Shown piece by piece: positions 25,892-35,449 of a stretch of 64,000 nucleotides of DNA; the first letter of the stretch is position 1; each line of letters begins with the position of its first letter. The stretch spans positions 43,832,609 to 43,896,608 of the forward strand of contig OZ018324.1 in the NCBI GenBank assembly GCA_963969495.1, in the 5' to 3' direction. Made by a program: the position numbers and the translations under genes. Under the pieces are notes generated by a model that saw nothing but the letters and a program-made list of their open reading frames with translations, searched no databases and was not told where the DNA came from. This stretch comes from Ceratothoa steindachneri. Taxonomy: Eukaryota; Arthropoda; Malacostraca; Isopoda; Cymothoidae.

Positions 25892-27540
25892 TTTTTCAGA
25901 TTAACAGTGAATGAAGCCATTCCACTTCTTGAATCTTATAAAAATGAAGAGCAAGCGATGATGAAGGACTGGGTGAAATGCAACATCTAGGAGGAGCTAT
26001 ATTGAATGTAGAGTGTCAGGCTACAACAGGAGATGGAGGTAACCATATTGTTACAAAAGGTAAAGAAGATGTGAAATCACAAGAAGGTAAGAGTGTAAAG
26101 AAAAGACGTATTTGGTCAAAAGAAAACGCCACATTCACTGTTAACACTGAATGGACACGCATACAGGGACGTATGGGAGAAATAGACAATATAGTTGAAT
26201 GTAAAGAACCTCGCCATTATTTTGAAGTATTTTTTTATGATACTTCATTTAAGCTTTTAATTGAAGAATCGAATAGGTATGCGCAACAAAAGAATGTAAA
26301 TTTGAATTTGGAACAAAATGAACTTTCTGTTTTGAGGGGTTGTCTTTTACTATTTGCTATTTCTCCACAACTAAATAAAAAAAAATATTGCAATAATAGT
26401 GATCACATCCCAAAAGTCCTTTCTCAAAATATGGGTCGTGATAGGTTTCTAGCAATATTGCACAACTTTTATCTTACTGATAATACAAAGATTAGAGATA
26501 AAGATTCATGGGAGAAACTTCGTCCTTTGTTTGAACATCGTCCCCAAATTTTTTTAGGTATAGAGAACATCAAGAACACGTGGCTATTGATGAAAGCATC
26601 ATAACTTATTTTGGAAGGCACCACTGCAAACAGTTTATTCGTGGAAAACCCATAAGGTTTGGATTCAAACTTTGAGCTTTGTGTTTAAGAAAAGGATATA
26701 TGCATGCTTTGGAATTTTGCACAGGTAAAACTCCTGACGGCTCTGTCAAACACAATCAATTCGGATTAGGAGGGAATGTAGTTCTAAGGCTGATTGACAC
26801 TGTAAATATTCCTAGTAATGAAGGTTTCAAAATATTTGTTGACAATTACTTCACGAGTATTCCCCTTCTTCTGCACTTGTCAGAAAGAGTCATATGTGCG
26901 ATGGGCACCTGCCGAGAAAATCGAACAGAGAAATGTCCATTGATCACCAAGAATGAAACGAATTTTGGAACACACGAAATTATAACAACAAACCGCTCTA
27001 AAAGAGATCTAAATAAGTAAGTAGATGTGGATCAGCCTGTCAATAACAAATTATACAATAAGCACATGGGGTATGTTGACATGATGGAACAAAATATCGG
27101 AACTTATAGAATAAGAATGCGCCAAAGAAAATGGTGGTGGCCCATATTCAGTTACTTGTTATCAGTCACTGTCAACAACGCACACTGCCTCATGCAAAAA
27201 GCAGAAAAAAAATTTCCCTTCTCGATTTCATAGATAACCTTTGCATCACATATATGAAATCTTATGGAACACCATCTTTGCCAAAAAACAGAATCTGGCA
27301 AAATCTGCGAAAGAATGCAAGATACGATGGAAAAAATCATTGGAGTGTTTATATTGAAAAGAGAAGAGTATGTATGTTATGCCGTGTAAAGTTCAATTTT
27401 TTTTGTGAGAAGTGCAATATTGGTTACATCCAAAATGTTTCAAAGAATATCATATGTTATAAACTTTTTATTCAGAAGCAATTATTTTCTTTGTTTACAT
27501 TTCCAAGTTCAATTTTATTTGGGAGGAATAATTGAATATT
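25488..27540 (+). pseudogene. piggyBac transposase 1 (PGBD-like), broken
   Basis: Exon 1 (25,488-25,519) starts ATG and encodes MAAESCSKGP plus part of an Arg codon. It ends at a GTAAG donor. The acceptor TTTTTTCAG ends at 25,899 and the frame resumes as LTVNEAIPLL, typical of piggyBac N-termini. The main body runs from 25,978 and breaks at about 26.55 kb. The first catalytic Asp is in VAIDESI near 26.58 kb, the second in FVDNYFTS near 26.84 kb, and the third in GYVDMMEQN near 27.07 kb, followed by RKWWWPIF. A Cys-rich C-terminal finger (CMLC...CEKC, about 27.37-27.42 kb) ends the protein. At least three frameshifts (near 25.98, 26.56 and 27.22 kb) and stop codons near 26.67 and 27.02 kb make it inactive. 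The DDD triad residues are all still present. Confidence 0.9.
25800..25887. repeat. (CT)n(TA)n compound microsatellite in an intron
   Basis: About 44 bp of CT-rich repeat passes directly into about 44 bp of TA, just upstream of the piggyBac 1 splice acceptor. It also supplies an extended pyrimidine-rich stretch, though TA lies between that and the acceptor. Confidence 0.95.
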
Positions 27541-27591
27541 TTTTGTTTACTTTTTTTATTTCAAACACTAAATTAATTCATCAATGAAATC

Positions 27592-27592
<1 letters not shown>

Positions 27593-27648
<56 letters not shown>
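27593..27648. repeat. (TA)n microsatellite in piggyBac 1 3' region
   Basis: About 55 bp of alternating TA between the transposase C-terminus and the right subterminal motif. Confidence 0.95.
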
Positions 27649-27650
<2 letters not shown>

Positions 27651-27760
27651 CATATATAAAGAATAAATACTGTTTTCACGTTAACTCCATTGAAATATTT
27701 TTCCTCGATATTATTGTGTCCAACTGCTGAAGGGGTCTTTAAAGACCTGTGCCATAATTC

Positions 27761-28649
27761 CTTTATGAATAAAGACTTCTTAATAAATCTTCATATGAAG
27801 CATATTTGTGTCATTATCAAATTTTTTCAAGACTAATAGCATGGAAATTACGACCACCAATGTTATGCTGGTGGTTTTGGTGACCTATGTTCATGACTTT
27901 ACACTTATCAGCTCATTTCACCAATCTATCCATATAATTAGGTATCCTATGTTGCGCCGATATTTTGTCCTTGTTCCCCAATTCTGTATCATCTGCTAAC
28001 TTAGATAATTTTAGGTGATAAGTTATTGACAATGTCTTAATAAAAATTATAAGAACAATGTTATAAAGACTGATAACTTAGGGAGGCCATTAGTGCCCGA
28101 TGCCCAACTCAAATTAATAAAATGAATAAATTTTTTTTGCGGTCGTCTCCACAATTTAGAGTCTGCTTAAGTTAGGTCTCAGACAATTGCTCTATCTTTA
28201 TCGATTTTCTGCCCCAAATTCCCCAAATGTTTAATTACCAGAGATAGATACTAGCAAATTAGATTATTTTTCCTTTTAATACATGTTGGAATGTCATGTC
28301 GCATTTCTTTCCTGAGTAGCTGGAAACATCGAAAAGCAATAATTTTGGAGGCATTGAGACTGCAGCAAGAAATTACAAAAATATTTGCCTAAAATGTAGC
28401 TATAGGAAATATATTCAACTATTCATTCAACCTACAAATATGTTAACATCCTCTTTTGTTATAATTGATATTTATTTAGAATTAATTTATCATTTTTCAA
28501 TTAGATTCACTCAGTGAAATTCAATTTTCTGCTCAAGTATTTTTTGCAAATTCCTTGCCTTTCATAAACTCTAGAATTTCTTTCTGAAACTACTTTAGTA
28601 TATTCACAAAAGGGGCCACTTTACCACTACTCCTTAGCTTAGGATCTTG
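27761..28649. other. Interval between two piggyBac copies, nothing recognised
   Basis: AT-rich. The N-terminal coding part of piggyBac 2 would be expected in its right portion but is not legible. Confidence 0.4.
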
Positions 28650-30069
28650 CGCTTTGCAGGCAGATATTCAGTATGTGACCTACCTCCTATCTAGCTTTAG
28701 CAACGGGGATAGTTTCTTGCAAATCAAGAGATTTTTGCATTTTTACGATAGTAGGAATTTTTACTCTCAAGACAAAATGTGGAAACTTCGTCTTTTCATG
28801 GACATCTTACAAGAAAACTTTGCGAAAGATTTCCAACCTGAAATGAATATATCGTATGATGAAGCGATGATCGAATATTATGGCAAGCATGGCTGCAAGC
28901 AGTTTCTAGGTCTAAAACCAATTCGTTTTGGTTTCAAAACTTGGTGTATGAATACCGTTCAAGGCTATCTTATTAATTTTAATGTATACCAAGGCAAAAA
29001 CATAAAAGTAAATTTAAACTATGAAGGTAACTTGGGAAAGTGTGCTGCACCATTGGCAACAATGATTGACAGTCTTCCTGAAATCAAGAAGGAGTTGCCG
29101 TATCATTTTTACTTTGATAATTTGTTTACAAGCAAAAATTTATTATGCCTCCTAAAAGAACGAAATTATTGCGGAACGGGGACTATTCGAAGAAAACAGA
29201 ATTGATAAAACCTGCCCTATTTCAAACTCCAAAGATTTTGAGAAAAAGGCTCGTGGAGAATTTAAATATGCCAGAAATGCTGGGAATAACATCATTTTAG
29301 TACGTTGGTTGGATAAGAATGTTGTGACAGTTGCTTCAAATGTTCACTGCAATACCCCTGTTGCGAAGGCCTGCCGTTACTCACGTGTTGCCGGTAAAGT
29401 GATAGATATCACACAACCTAACATCACTTCTAAGTACAATAAGCACATGGGCTGGACTGATCTCATGGAGCAAAATATCAATGCTTATCGCATTGGTATA
29501 AGAGGGAAGAAATGGTGGTGGCCAATCTTTACATGGATTGTTGATGCAGCTGTCGAAAATGCTTGGTTTTATACAAAAACTGTAATAAATCAATGAGCCA
29601 GCTGGAATTCAGAAGCTCCATTGTGCAACCATTTTTGAAAAAATATGGTTGTCAACCAGGTGTAGGTGGTCGCCCCAAGATTTCACAGGAGAGTAGCATA
29701 AACACTCGAGTATCTGATTCCATCAGGCTGGATCCAGGTTGCCATCTTGTCAAATACATACCCAATAAAAAATAAGGAGATGTGAAGATCTCAATTGCTT
29801 ATCAATAACGAGAACCGAATGTACAAAGTGTTGTGTAGGTTTGTGCATAAATTGCTTTGAAGAGTTTCATAATGTCTAATTTGTTAGCCGATCAGCCTAG
29901 CGTTGCATATATGCAACACATGTTTTTTGCTTTTTATTCCAAGATTTATCATTAAATATTATTCTTTGATAAGAATTATTATTCCCATTTGCTATTTTTA
30001 CTCATATTATATAGTAAATATTAAAAACTAAAAAAATAAAAAAAACTTAGGCTTTAATGGGTTGGTTAA
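28650..30069 (+). mobile_element. piggyBac element 2 (5'-truncated)
   Basis: A second piggyBac transposase on the plus strand lies 1.1 kb after the first. A candidate right end is AATGGGTTGG followed by TTAA at 30,066-30,069; its reverse complement has the AACCCATTA core seen at the left end of element 1. No left end is visible, and the coding region begins mid-protein. Protein identity between the two copies is low by eye, so they are different subfamilies rather than a tandem duplication. Confidence 0.65.
28654..29879 (+). pseudogene. piggyBac transposase 2, broken
   Basis: Three frames in succession encode the catalytic core and C-terminus. The first piece (28,654-29,205) includes KRFLHFYDS, the first catalytic Asp in ISYDEAMIEYYG, and YFDNLFTSKNLL with the second. 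After a frameshift near 29.2 kb the next piece holds NKHMGWTDLMEQN with the third Asp and KKWWWPIFTW. A second shift near 29.58 kb returns to the first frame, and after a stop at about 29,773 the last frame reads a Cys-rich finger (CTKCCVGLCINC...FH) ending at 29,879. The DDD triad is retained. The N-terminal roughly 150 residues are absent. The finger is the usual piggyBac C-terminal zinc module. Confidence 0.9.
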
Positions 30070-30226
30070 TTAAGTTCAATAATTTAGGAAAATCTCTCTA
30101 GATCTCTCTATTTTTCCAACATTTTTTTTTAAAACATTCTAAAACATGAAATAATAACCTTTAATTTCAAAAATGTTTATTATGTTAAAATTCTTAGATA
30201 TAAGTACGATAATTAATTCACAATTG

Positions 30227-30234
30227 ATCTAAGA
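30227..30234. repeat. hAT target-site duplication, left copy
   Basis: ATCTAAGA immediately precedes the CAGGGGTCGGG terminus. The identical octamer follows the other end at 35,302-35,309. Eight bases is the hAT-family target duplication length. Confidence 0.9.
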
Positions 30235-30783
30235 CAGGGGTCGGGTAACTTTTTTGGGTGTTACCCCAAAAGAATTTGCAGTAATAGGAATTTGCCCCTG
30301 ACTTTGAAGTACTCTGGTGGACAAACCAATTTACTTATAAAAATCCTGGATAATAAAGACACAAAAAATTTATATTAGGATAATGTTTAATTTTTTATTT
30401 CATCTATCATTAGGAAATAAAAGTCCGTCTTTTTGCCATGGAAATAGCACACAAGAAAAATTGTAGGAAATTATATATTTATAAACATAAATAAAACAGT
30501 CACTTTTTAGCATTACATGGCACACAAGGAAAATTATTGACTATGTCACTATCATGTATTTAAAATTCGTACAAAAACAATATACGAAATCGTTTTGAAT
30601 CCAATATTATGGCGAAAAAAATGTTCACCCTTTCTGACATGAGAAGGGTACACAAATAAAACTAATGAAAAAACTATTGAACACTTGAATATATCAGCTC
30701 CCTGAGTCTTTGGAAAAATGATACTGTTTCATCTTTGATAAAACAATTTCAATATCAGGGATTTTTTATGTCACTGCTACTTT

Positions 30784-33059
30784 GATGCTGTCTTCAGGAT
30801 CCACCTGGTTTTTGTATTTTGTTTTAAGATTTACAAGGGTAGAAAACTATGTTCGCAAAAGTAGGTTGTTGCAAAAGGTAGCAGCATTTTAGTTGATTCC
30901 AAATGTGCAGTTTTATAAGCCTTTGCAGCTTTTGACACCCAAAAACTTGAGAGATCATCCTTGGTCTCAAATTCCATGCTTGTGTCACTGTTGGAACGCA
31001 GTTCAATAAGCTCTTCTGTTAATCCTTCAGGCTCTTCAGGCAAATCAGCCAGTTCCAAATGGAAGGGATTTACAACCTAGCTGAGAGTGTGTGAATCAAG
31101 CTGTGGAAAGTAGTCACAAAATCTACTTTGATACTGTCTTCATGATCCAACCGGTTTTTGTATTTTGTTTTTATATTTTCAAGGGTAGAAAACCTTGTTC
31201 GCAAAGGTAGGTTGTTGCAAAAGGGAGCGGCATTTTAGTTGCTTCCAAATGTGCAGTTTTATAAGCCTTAGCAGCTTTTGACATCCAAAAACTTGAGAGA
31301 TCATCCTTGTTCTCAAATTCCATGCTTGTGTCACTGTTGGAACGCAGTTCAATAAGCTCTTTTGTCAATCCTTCAGGCTCTTCAGGCAAATCAGCAGTTT
31401 AATTAGCTCTTCTGTCAATTCTTCAGGCTCTTCAGGAAAATCAGCCAATTCACATTTAAAGGGATTTACAACCTAGCTAATAGTGTGTGAATCAAGCTGT
31501 ACAAAGTAGTCAGAGAACCTACTTTGATACTGTCTTCAGGATCCAACCGGTTTTTGTATTTTGTGTTTAGATTTACAAGTGTAGAAAACCTTGTTCGCAA
31601 AGGTAGGTTGTTGCAAAAGGTAGCAGCATTTTAGTTGCTTCCAAATGTGCAGTTTTATAAGCCTTTGCAGCTTTTGACATCCAAAAACTTTAGAGATCAT
31701 CCTTGTTCTCAAATTCCATGCTTGTGTCACTGTTGGAACGCAGTTCAATAAGCTCTTCTGTTAATCCTTCAGGCTCTTCAGGCAAATCAGCAGTTCAATT
31801 AGCTCTTCTGTCAATCATTCAGGCTCTTCAGGAAAATCAGCCAATTCACATTTAAAGGGATTTACAACCTAGCTAATAGTGTGTGAATCAAGCTGTGGAA
31901 AGTAGTCAGAGAACCTACTTTGATACTGTCTTCAGGATCCAACCGGTTTTTGTATTTTGTTTTTAGATTTACAAGTGTAGAAAACCTTGTTCGCAAAGGT
32001 AGGTTGTTGCAAAAGGTAGCAGCATTTTAGTTGCTTCCAAATGTTCAGTTTTATAAGCCTTTGCAGCTTTTGACATCCAAAAACTTTAGAGATCATCCTT
32101 GTTCTCAAATTCCATGCTTGTGTCACTGTTGGAACGCAGTTCAATAAGCTCTTCTGTTAATCCTTCAGGCTCTTCAGGCAAATCAGCAGTTCAATAAGCT
32201 CTTCTGTCAATCCTTCAGGCTCTTCAGGCAAATCAGCCAATTCACATTTAAAGGGATTTACAACCTAGCTAATAGTGTGTGAATCAAGCTGTGGAAAGTA
32301 GTCACAGAACCAACTTTGATGCTGTCTTTAGGATCCAACCGGTTTTTGCATTTTGTTTTTAGATTTACAATGGTAGAAAACCTTGTTCGCAAAGGTAGGT
32401 TGTTGCAAAAGGTAGCAGCATTTTAGTTGCTTTCAAATGTGCAGTTTTATAAGCCTTTGCAGCTTTTAACATCCAAAAACTTAAGAGATCATCCTTGGTC
32501 TCAAATTCCATGCTTGTTTAACTGTTGGAACGCAGTTCAATAAGCTCTTCTGTCAATCTTTCAGGCTCTTCAGGCAAATCTGAAGTTCAATAAACTCTTC
32601 TGTCAATCCTTCAGGCTCTTCAGGCAAATCAGCCAGTTCACATTTGAAGGGATTTACAACCTAGCTAATAGTGTGTGAATCAAGCTCTGGAAAGTAGTCA
32701 CAGAACCTAATTTGATGCTGTCTTCAGGATCCACTTGGTTTTTGTATTTTGTTTTTAGATTTACAAGGGTAGAAAACCTTGTTGGCAAAGGTAGGTTGTT
32801 GCAAAAGGTAGCAGCATTTTAGTTGCTTCCAAATGTACAGTTTGATAAGCCTTTGCAGCCTTTGAAAACCATAAACTTGAGAGATCATCCATGCTCTCAA
32901 ATTCCATGCTTGTTTAACTGTTGGAACGCAGTTCAATAAGCTCTTTTGTCAATCCTTCAGGCTCTTCAGGCAAATCAGCCAGTTTACATTTAAAGGAATT
33001 TACAACCTAGCTGAGAGTGTGTGAATCAAGTTCTGGAAAGTAGTCACAGAATCTATTTT
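30784..33059 (-). repeat. Six tandem copies of the hAT transposase C-terminus
   Basis: Units begin (plus-strand GATACTGTCTTCA-type landmark) at 30,784, 31,130, 31,526, 31,922, 32,318 and 32,714. The outer two units are 346 bp and the four inner ones exactly 396 bp. The extra 50 bp is a local second copy of the segment reading CTCTTCAGGCAAATCAGC. On the minus strand each unit encodes the C-terminal dimerisation region (ADLPEEPEGLTEELIELRSN, then DLSSFWVSKAAKAYKTAHLE, then LLPFATTYFCE). Copies 1 and 2 are open across this stretch. Copies 3 and 4 share a stop in DDL-stop-SFW, and copies 5 and 6 share a stop after RSNS, so neighbouring copies share mutations. Confidence 0.95.
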
Positions 33060-34330
33060 AAGTTTGGTCAGGTGCCTTGTGATTGATTCCTTCATGTCAC
33101 TAAGACTGCAGTCTTCACATTTTTCCAAAAGCTCTGCCAGGTTCGGAAAGACAGCAATCTTATTGACATTTACTTTTTGGTTCCAATCCTCAAGCTTTGA
33201 TACAAATGCTGAATTTTTTTCCCTTGCTAACATGAGATTGATTTTCTTTCCTTTAAATTCCTTGTTCAGCGCATCTACATACCCCAAAATGTCAGCTAAT
33301 TATGCAAGAAGAGCTAGCTAAGTTGATTTTCTGAACTTCTCTGCAAGTGTGTCTTTTTGATCAGTCAGAAATATTTCAAGTTTGTTTCAAGAGCCCACAC
33401 TCTATTCAGGACATTTTGACCTGAAAGCCACCTCATTTCCGTATAGAAAAGAGGGGTTAAAAATTCAGCCTCTCCATCCTCACATAAATCACTAAACATC
33501 CTCGTGTTTAGTGCATGCCCTTTTAAAACATCGAAAATCTTAATTACATCATTTAACACAGCTTCCAATGGCGATGTATCATACAATGTATGACCTAAAT
33601 ATTTGGATTCTGTTGTTTGGCCAAAGCCACAAAACCAGTGACGTGACCAAACATGGCAGGAGCTCCATCAACTTATACTGCGATACAATATTCTCAATTT
33701 AAATGAAAACTTTGTTTTTTGAAGTATGCATCAACCTTATTGAACACATCAATACCACCAGTTATCAACTCAAGAGGAGAACAAAGCAACATTTCTTCTC
33801 CAATTTCATCAGAACCCCTGTATCGAACGTATACCATCAGCGGCGAATTGCCACTGACATCTGTAGTTTCATCAAGTTGAATGGCAAACTATTTACTCTA
33901 TTTTACTGAATAAATCACTTGTTCTCTCATATTTTCTGCCAAGATGGAAAATCTTTCTTTAATAACTCTTGCAGACAAAGGCACTGTATTCAGTTGTTTA
34001 GCTACTTTCTGCCCACATATTATTTCTGCTATTTTCACAGCCACTGGTTGGATTAAGTCTTCACCAATACTATGTGGTTTGTTGTTTCGAGCAACAAACC
34101 ATTTCACTTCAAAACTAGCTATTGCTGCTAAACGTTGGTCAAACATTGAACTCTTGTTATTTTCCTAAATCTGTCTTTTGACTGTTTTTTCCAGATTCTC
34201 AAAGTATTCTCGTGGTTTACAAGACAGATGTGAATGAACCTTGTCCAAGTGTTTCTTCAGTTGATTCTTTTTGAAAGACTCGGCAGTCGGTACTTTCCTA
34301 AAACCATACATTGAGGTTTCATTTGTCCTT
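30784..34330 (-). pseudogene. hAT transposase (ZBED5/SCAND3-like), broken
   Basis: Minus-strand reading from 34.33 kb: FRKVPTAESFKKNQLKKHLD (N-terminal region after the expected BED finger), RLAAIASFEVKWFVARNNKP and KQLNTVPLSARVIKERF. The RNase H-like core follows, with an FAIQLDETTDVSGN-like stretch near 33.87 kb carrying the first catalytic Asp, and a second Asp region near 33.67 kb (VSVDGAPAMFGHVTGF-like, frame-shifted). Then come FYTEMRWLSGQNVLNRVW at about 33.42 kb and the helical insertion SAFVSKLEDWNQKVNVNK at about 33.2 kb. The C-terminus enters the tandem array. In-frame stops near 33.9 and 34.17 kb and several frameshifts inactivate it. The family is clear from the TEMRWLS...VLNRV block. 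Confidence 0.88.
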
Positions 34331-35301
34331 TGCCCTCTATCTCTGATAATCTATAATTAAAGAACTCTGCCTGATATGTCCTTTTCCTTGCTGATACCAT
34401 CCGAAAATGAAAGACAAATCTATCACTTTTTTAAGGTCTTTTGACTTTTATTTTAAAAAAATAAAAATTATTTAATGACGAATTTAAGAGTTTAAATTCA
34501 AACTTTAAAATAAATCAAACCACAACTCACAACCATAAAAATTCAAATAATAAGACTAAAAAAGAGTGAGCATTACATCTGTAGGGGCTGCATGAAATCT
34601 TATTAAATAGAGTTAAACTCGTTAAAAAACTTACTTTAAATGGAAAATAATTCATTAAATAAAAATAAATAAATAAATGAAAAATATAATAGTTACCCCT
34701 AATAAAAGTAAGAAACTGGCAACTAAACAACTAATGGGATAATTAGACCCCTTTCAAATAAACTAAAATATCCACCGCCTCTTACTGCACGCAATCCTGG
34801 TGGGCTCCCCACTTTCTGTAATGTGTACGCTTATATTATGTGTATTTATATATTATTATATCATATTATTATTGTATTTGTATTAGATTATGTATAAATG
34901 TACGCTATTGCACAATAAACCTATACAAACAATAAAGTTTAAACTAATCTTCTATTTATATATTTAACTTTTGTTAAATATATACAGAAACGTAAAGATT
35001 ATAGATTATATCATAACTCACCTTATGTAAATAACTATTATATCACTTGATCAGCTCTACTAATTCATCAACTCCTCTGAAAGGAGCATGTTCAAAACAT
35101 GGCAAAATGACACTTAATTAGGAGAAATGTTGACAGATTTTACCGAAAAATAGAAAAAAGGTTCCTCGATGCATTCTTTTTCTCCAACTTTCATATTCGT
35201 TTCCCTCACCTAGCGCATCCACATCCATAGCACATCCATTAACCACTAATTTTTCTAAATTACCCCATTTGGGATAATTTACCCCTGTTTCCCCATCACT
35301 G

Positions 35302-35309
35302 ATCTAAGA
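35302..35309. repeat. hAT target-site duplication, right copy
   Basis: ATCTAAGA directly follows the CCCATCACTG end of the hAT element and is identical to the left copy at 30,227-30,234. Confidence 0.9.
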
Positions 35310-35449
35310 AAACAAAATTGAATAATTTTTTTTAGTAAAAATAAAATGTGACTAATATAAACAGTGAGGGGATTTTCATTCTCTGAATCAAATGAAGTAA
35401 TATGTTTTCTTATCTCTTGCTCTCCACTTGGTTATAGACATCCTGCCAT

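Larger units (their letters stand above)
25301..27760 (+). mobile_element. piggyBac element 1 (degenerate, intron-containing)
   Basis: The left boundary is a TTAA at 25,301-25,304 directly followed by CCCATTAGTGACC, the form expected of a piggyBac end (TTAA target, CCC terminus). A subterminal motif GGGGTCATTAAAGACC lies at about 25.32 kb and a related GGGGTCTTTAAAGACC at about 27.73 kb, so the right end should lie shortly after 27.74 kb; no clean TTAA could be fixed there. The transposase lies between them on the plus strand. Two microsatellites interrupt the element, one in the intron and one in the 3' region. Confidence 0.75.
30235..35301 (-). mobile_element. Complete hAT element (ZBED5/SCAND3-like), inactive
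   Basis: The element is 5,067 bp. The left end begins CAGGGGTCGGGTAAC. The right end, read inward on the minus strand, begins CAGTGATGGGGAAACAGGGG. Both start CAG and carry a GGGG core, as hAT inverted repeats do, although the two ends are only partly alike. It is flanked by a perfect 8-bp duplication (ATCTAAGA). The transposase gene is on the minus strand and is broken. A six-copy tandem array of its 3' coding part occupies 30.78-33.06 kb. The outer 0.9 kb at the right and 0.5 kb at the left are AT-rich non-coding termini. Confidence 0.9.

Noticed and set aside
31536..31748. Recurring 70-codon minus frames (MNCVPTV...) as a gene family
   Set aside because: They are an out-of-frame shadow of the hAT C-terminal repeat; the true frame is the one with ADLPEEPEGLTEELIELR.
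30784..33059. CRISPR-like array because of regular repeats
   Set aside because: Units are 346-396 bp, contiguous and coding for hAT transposase; there are no short repeats with unique spacers.
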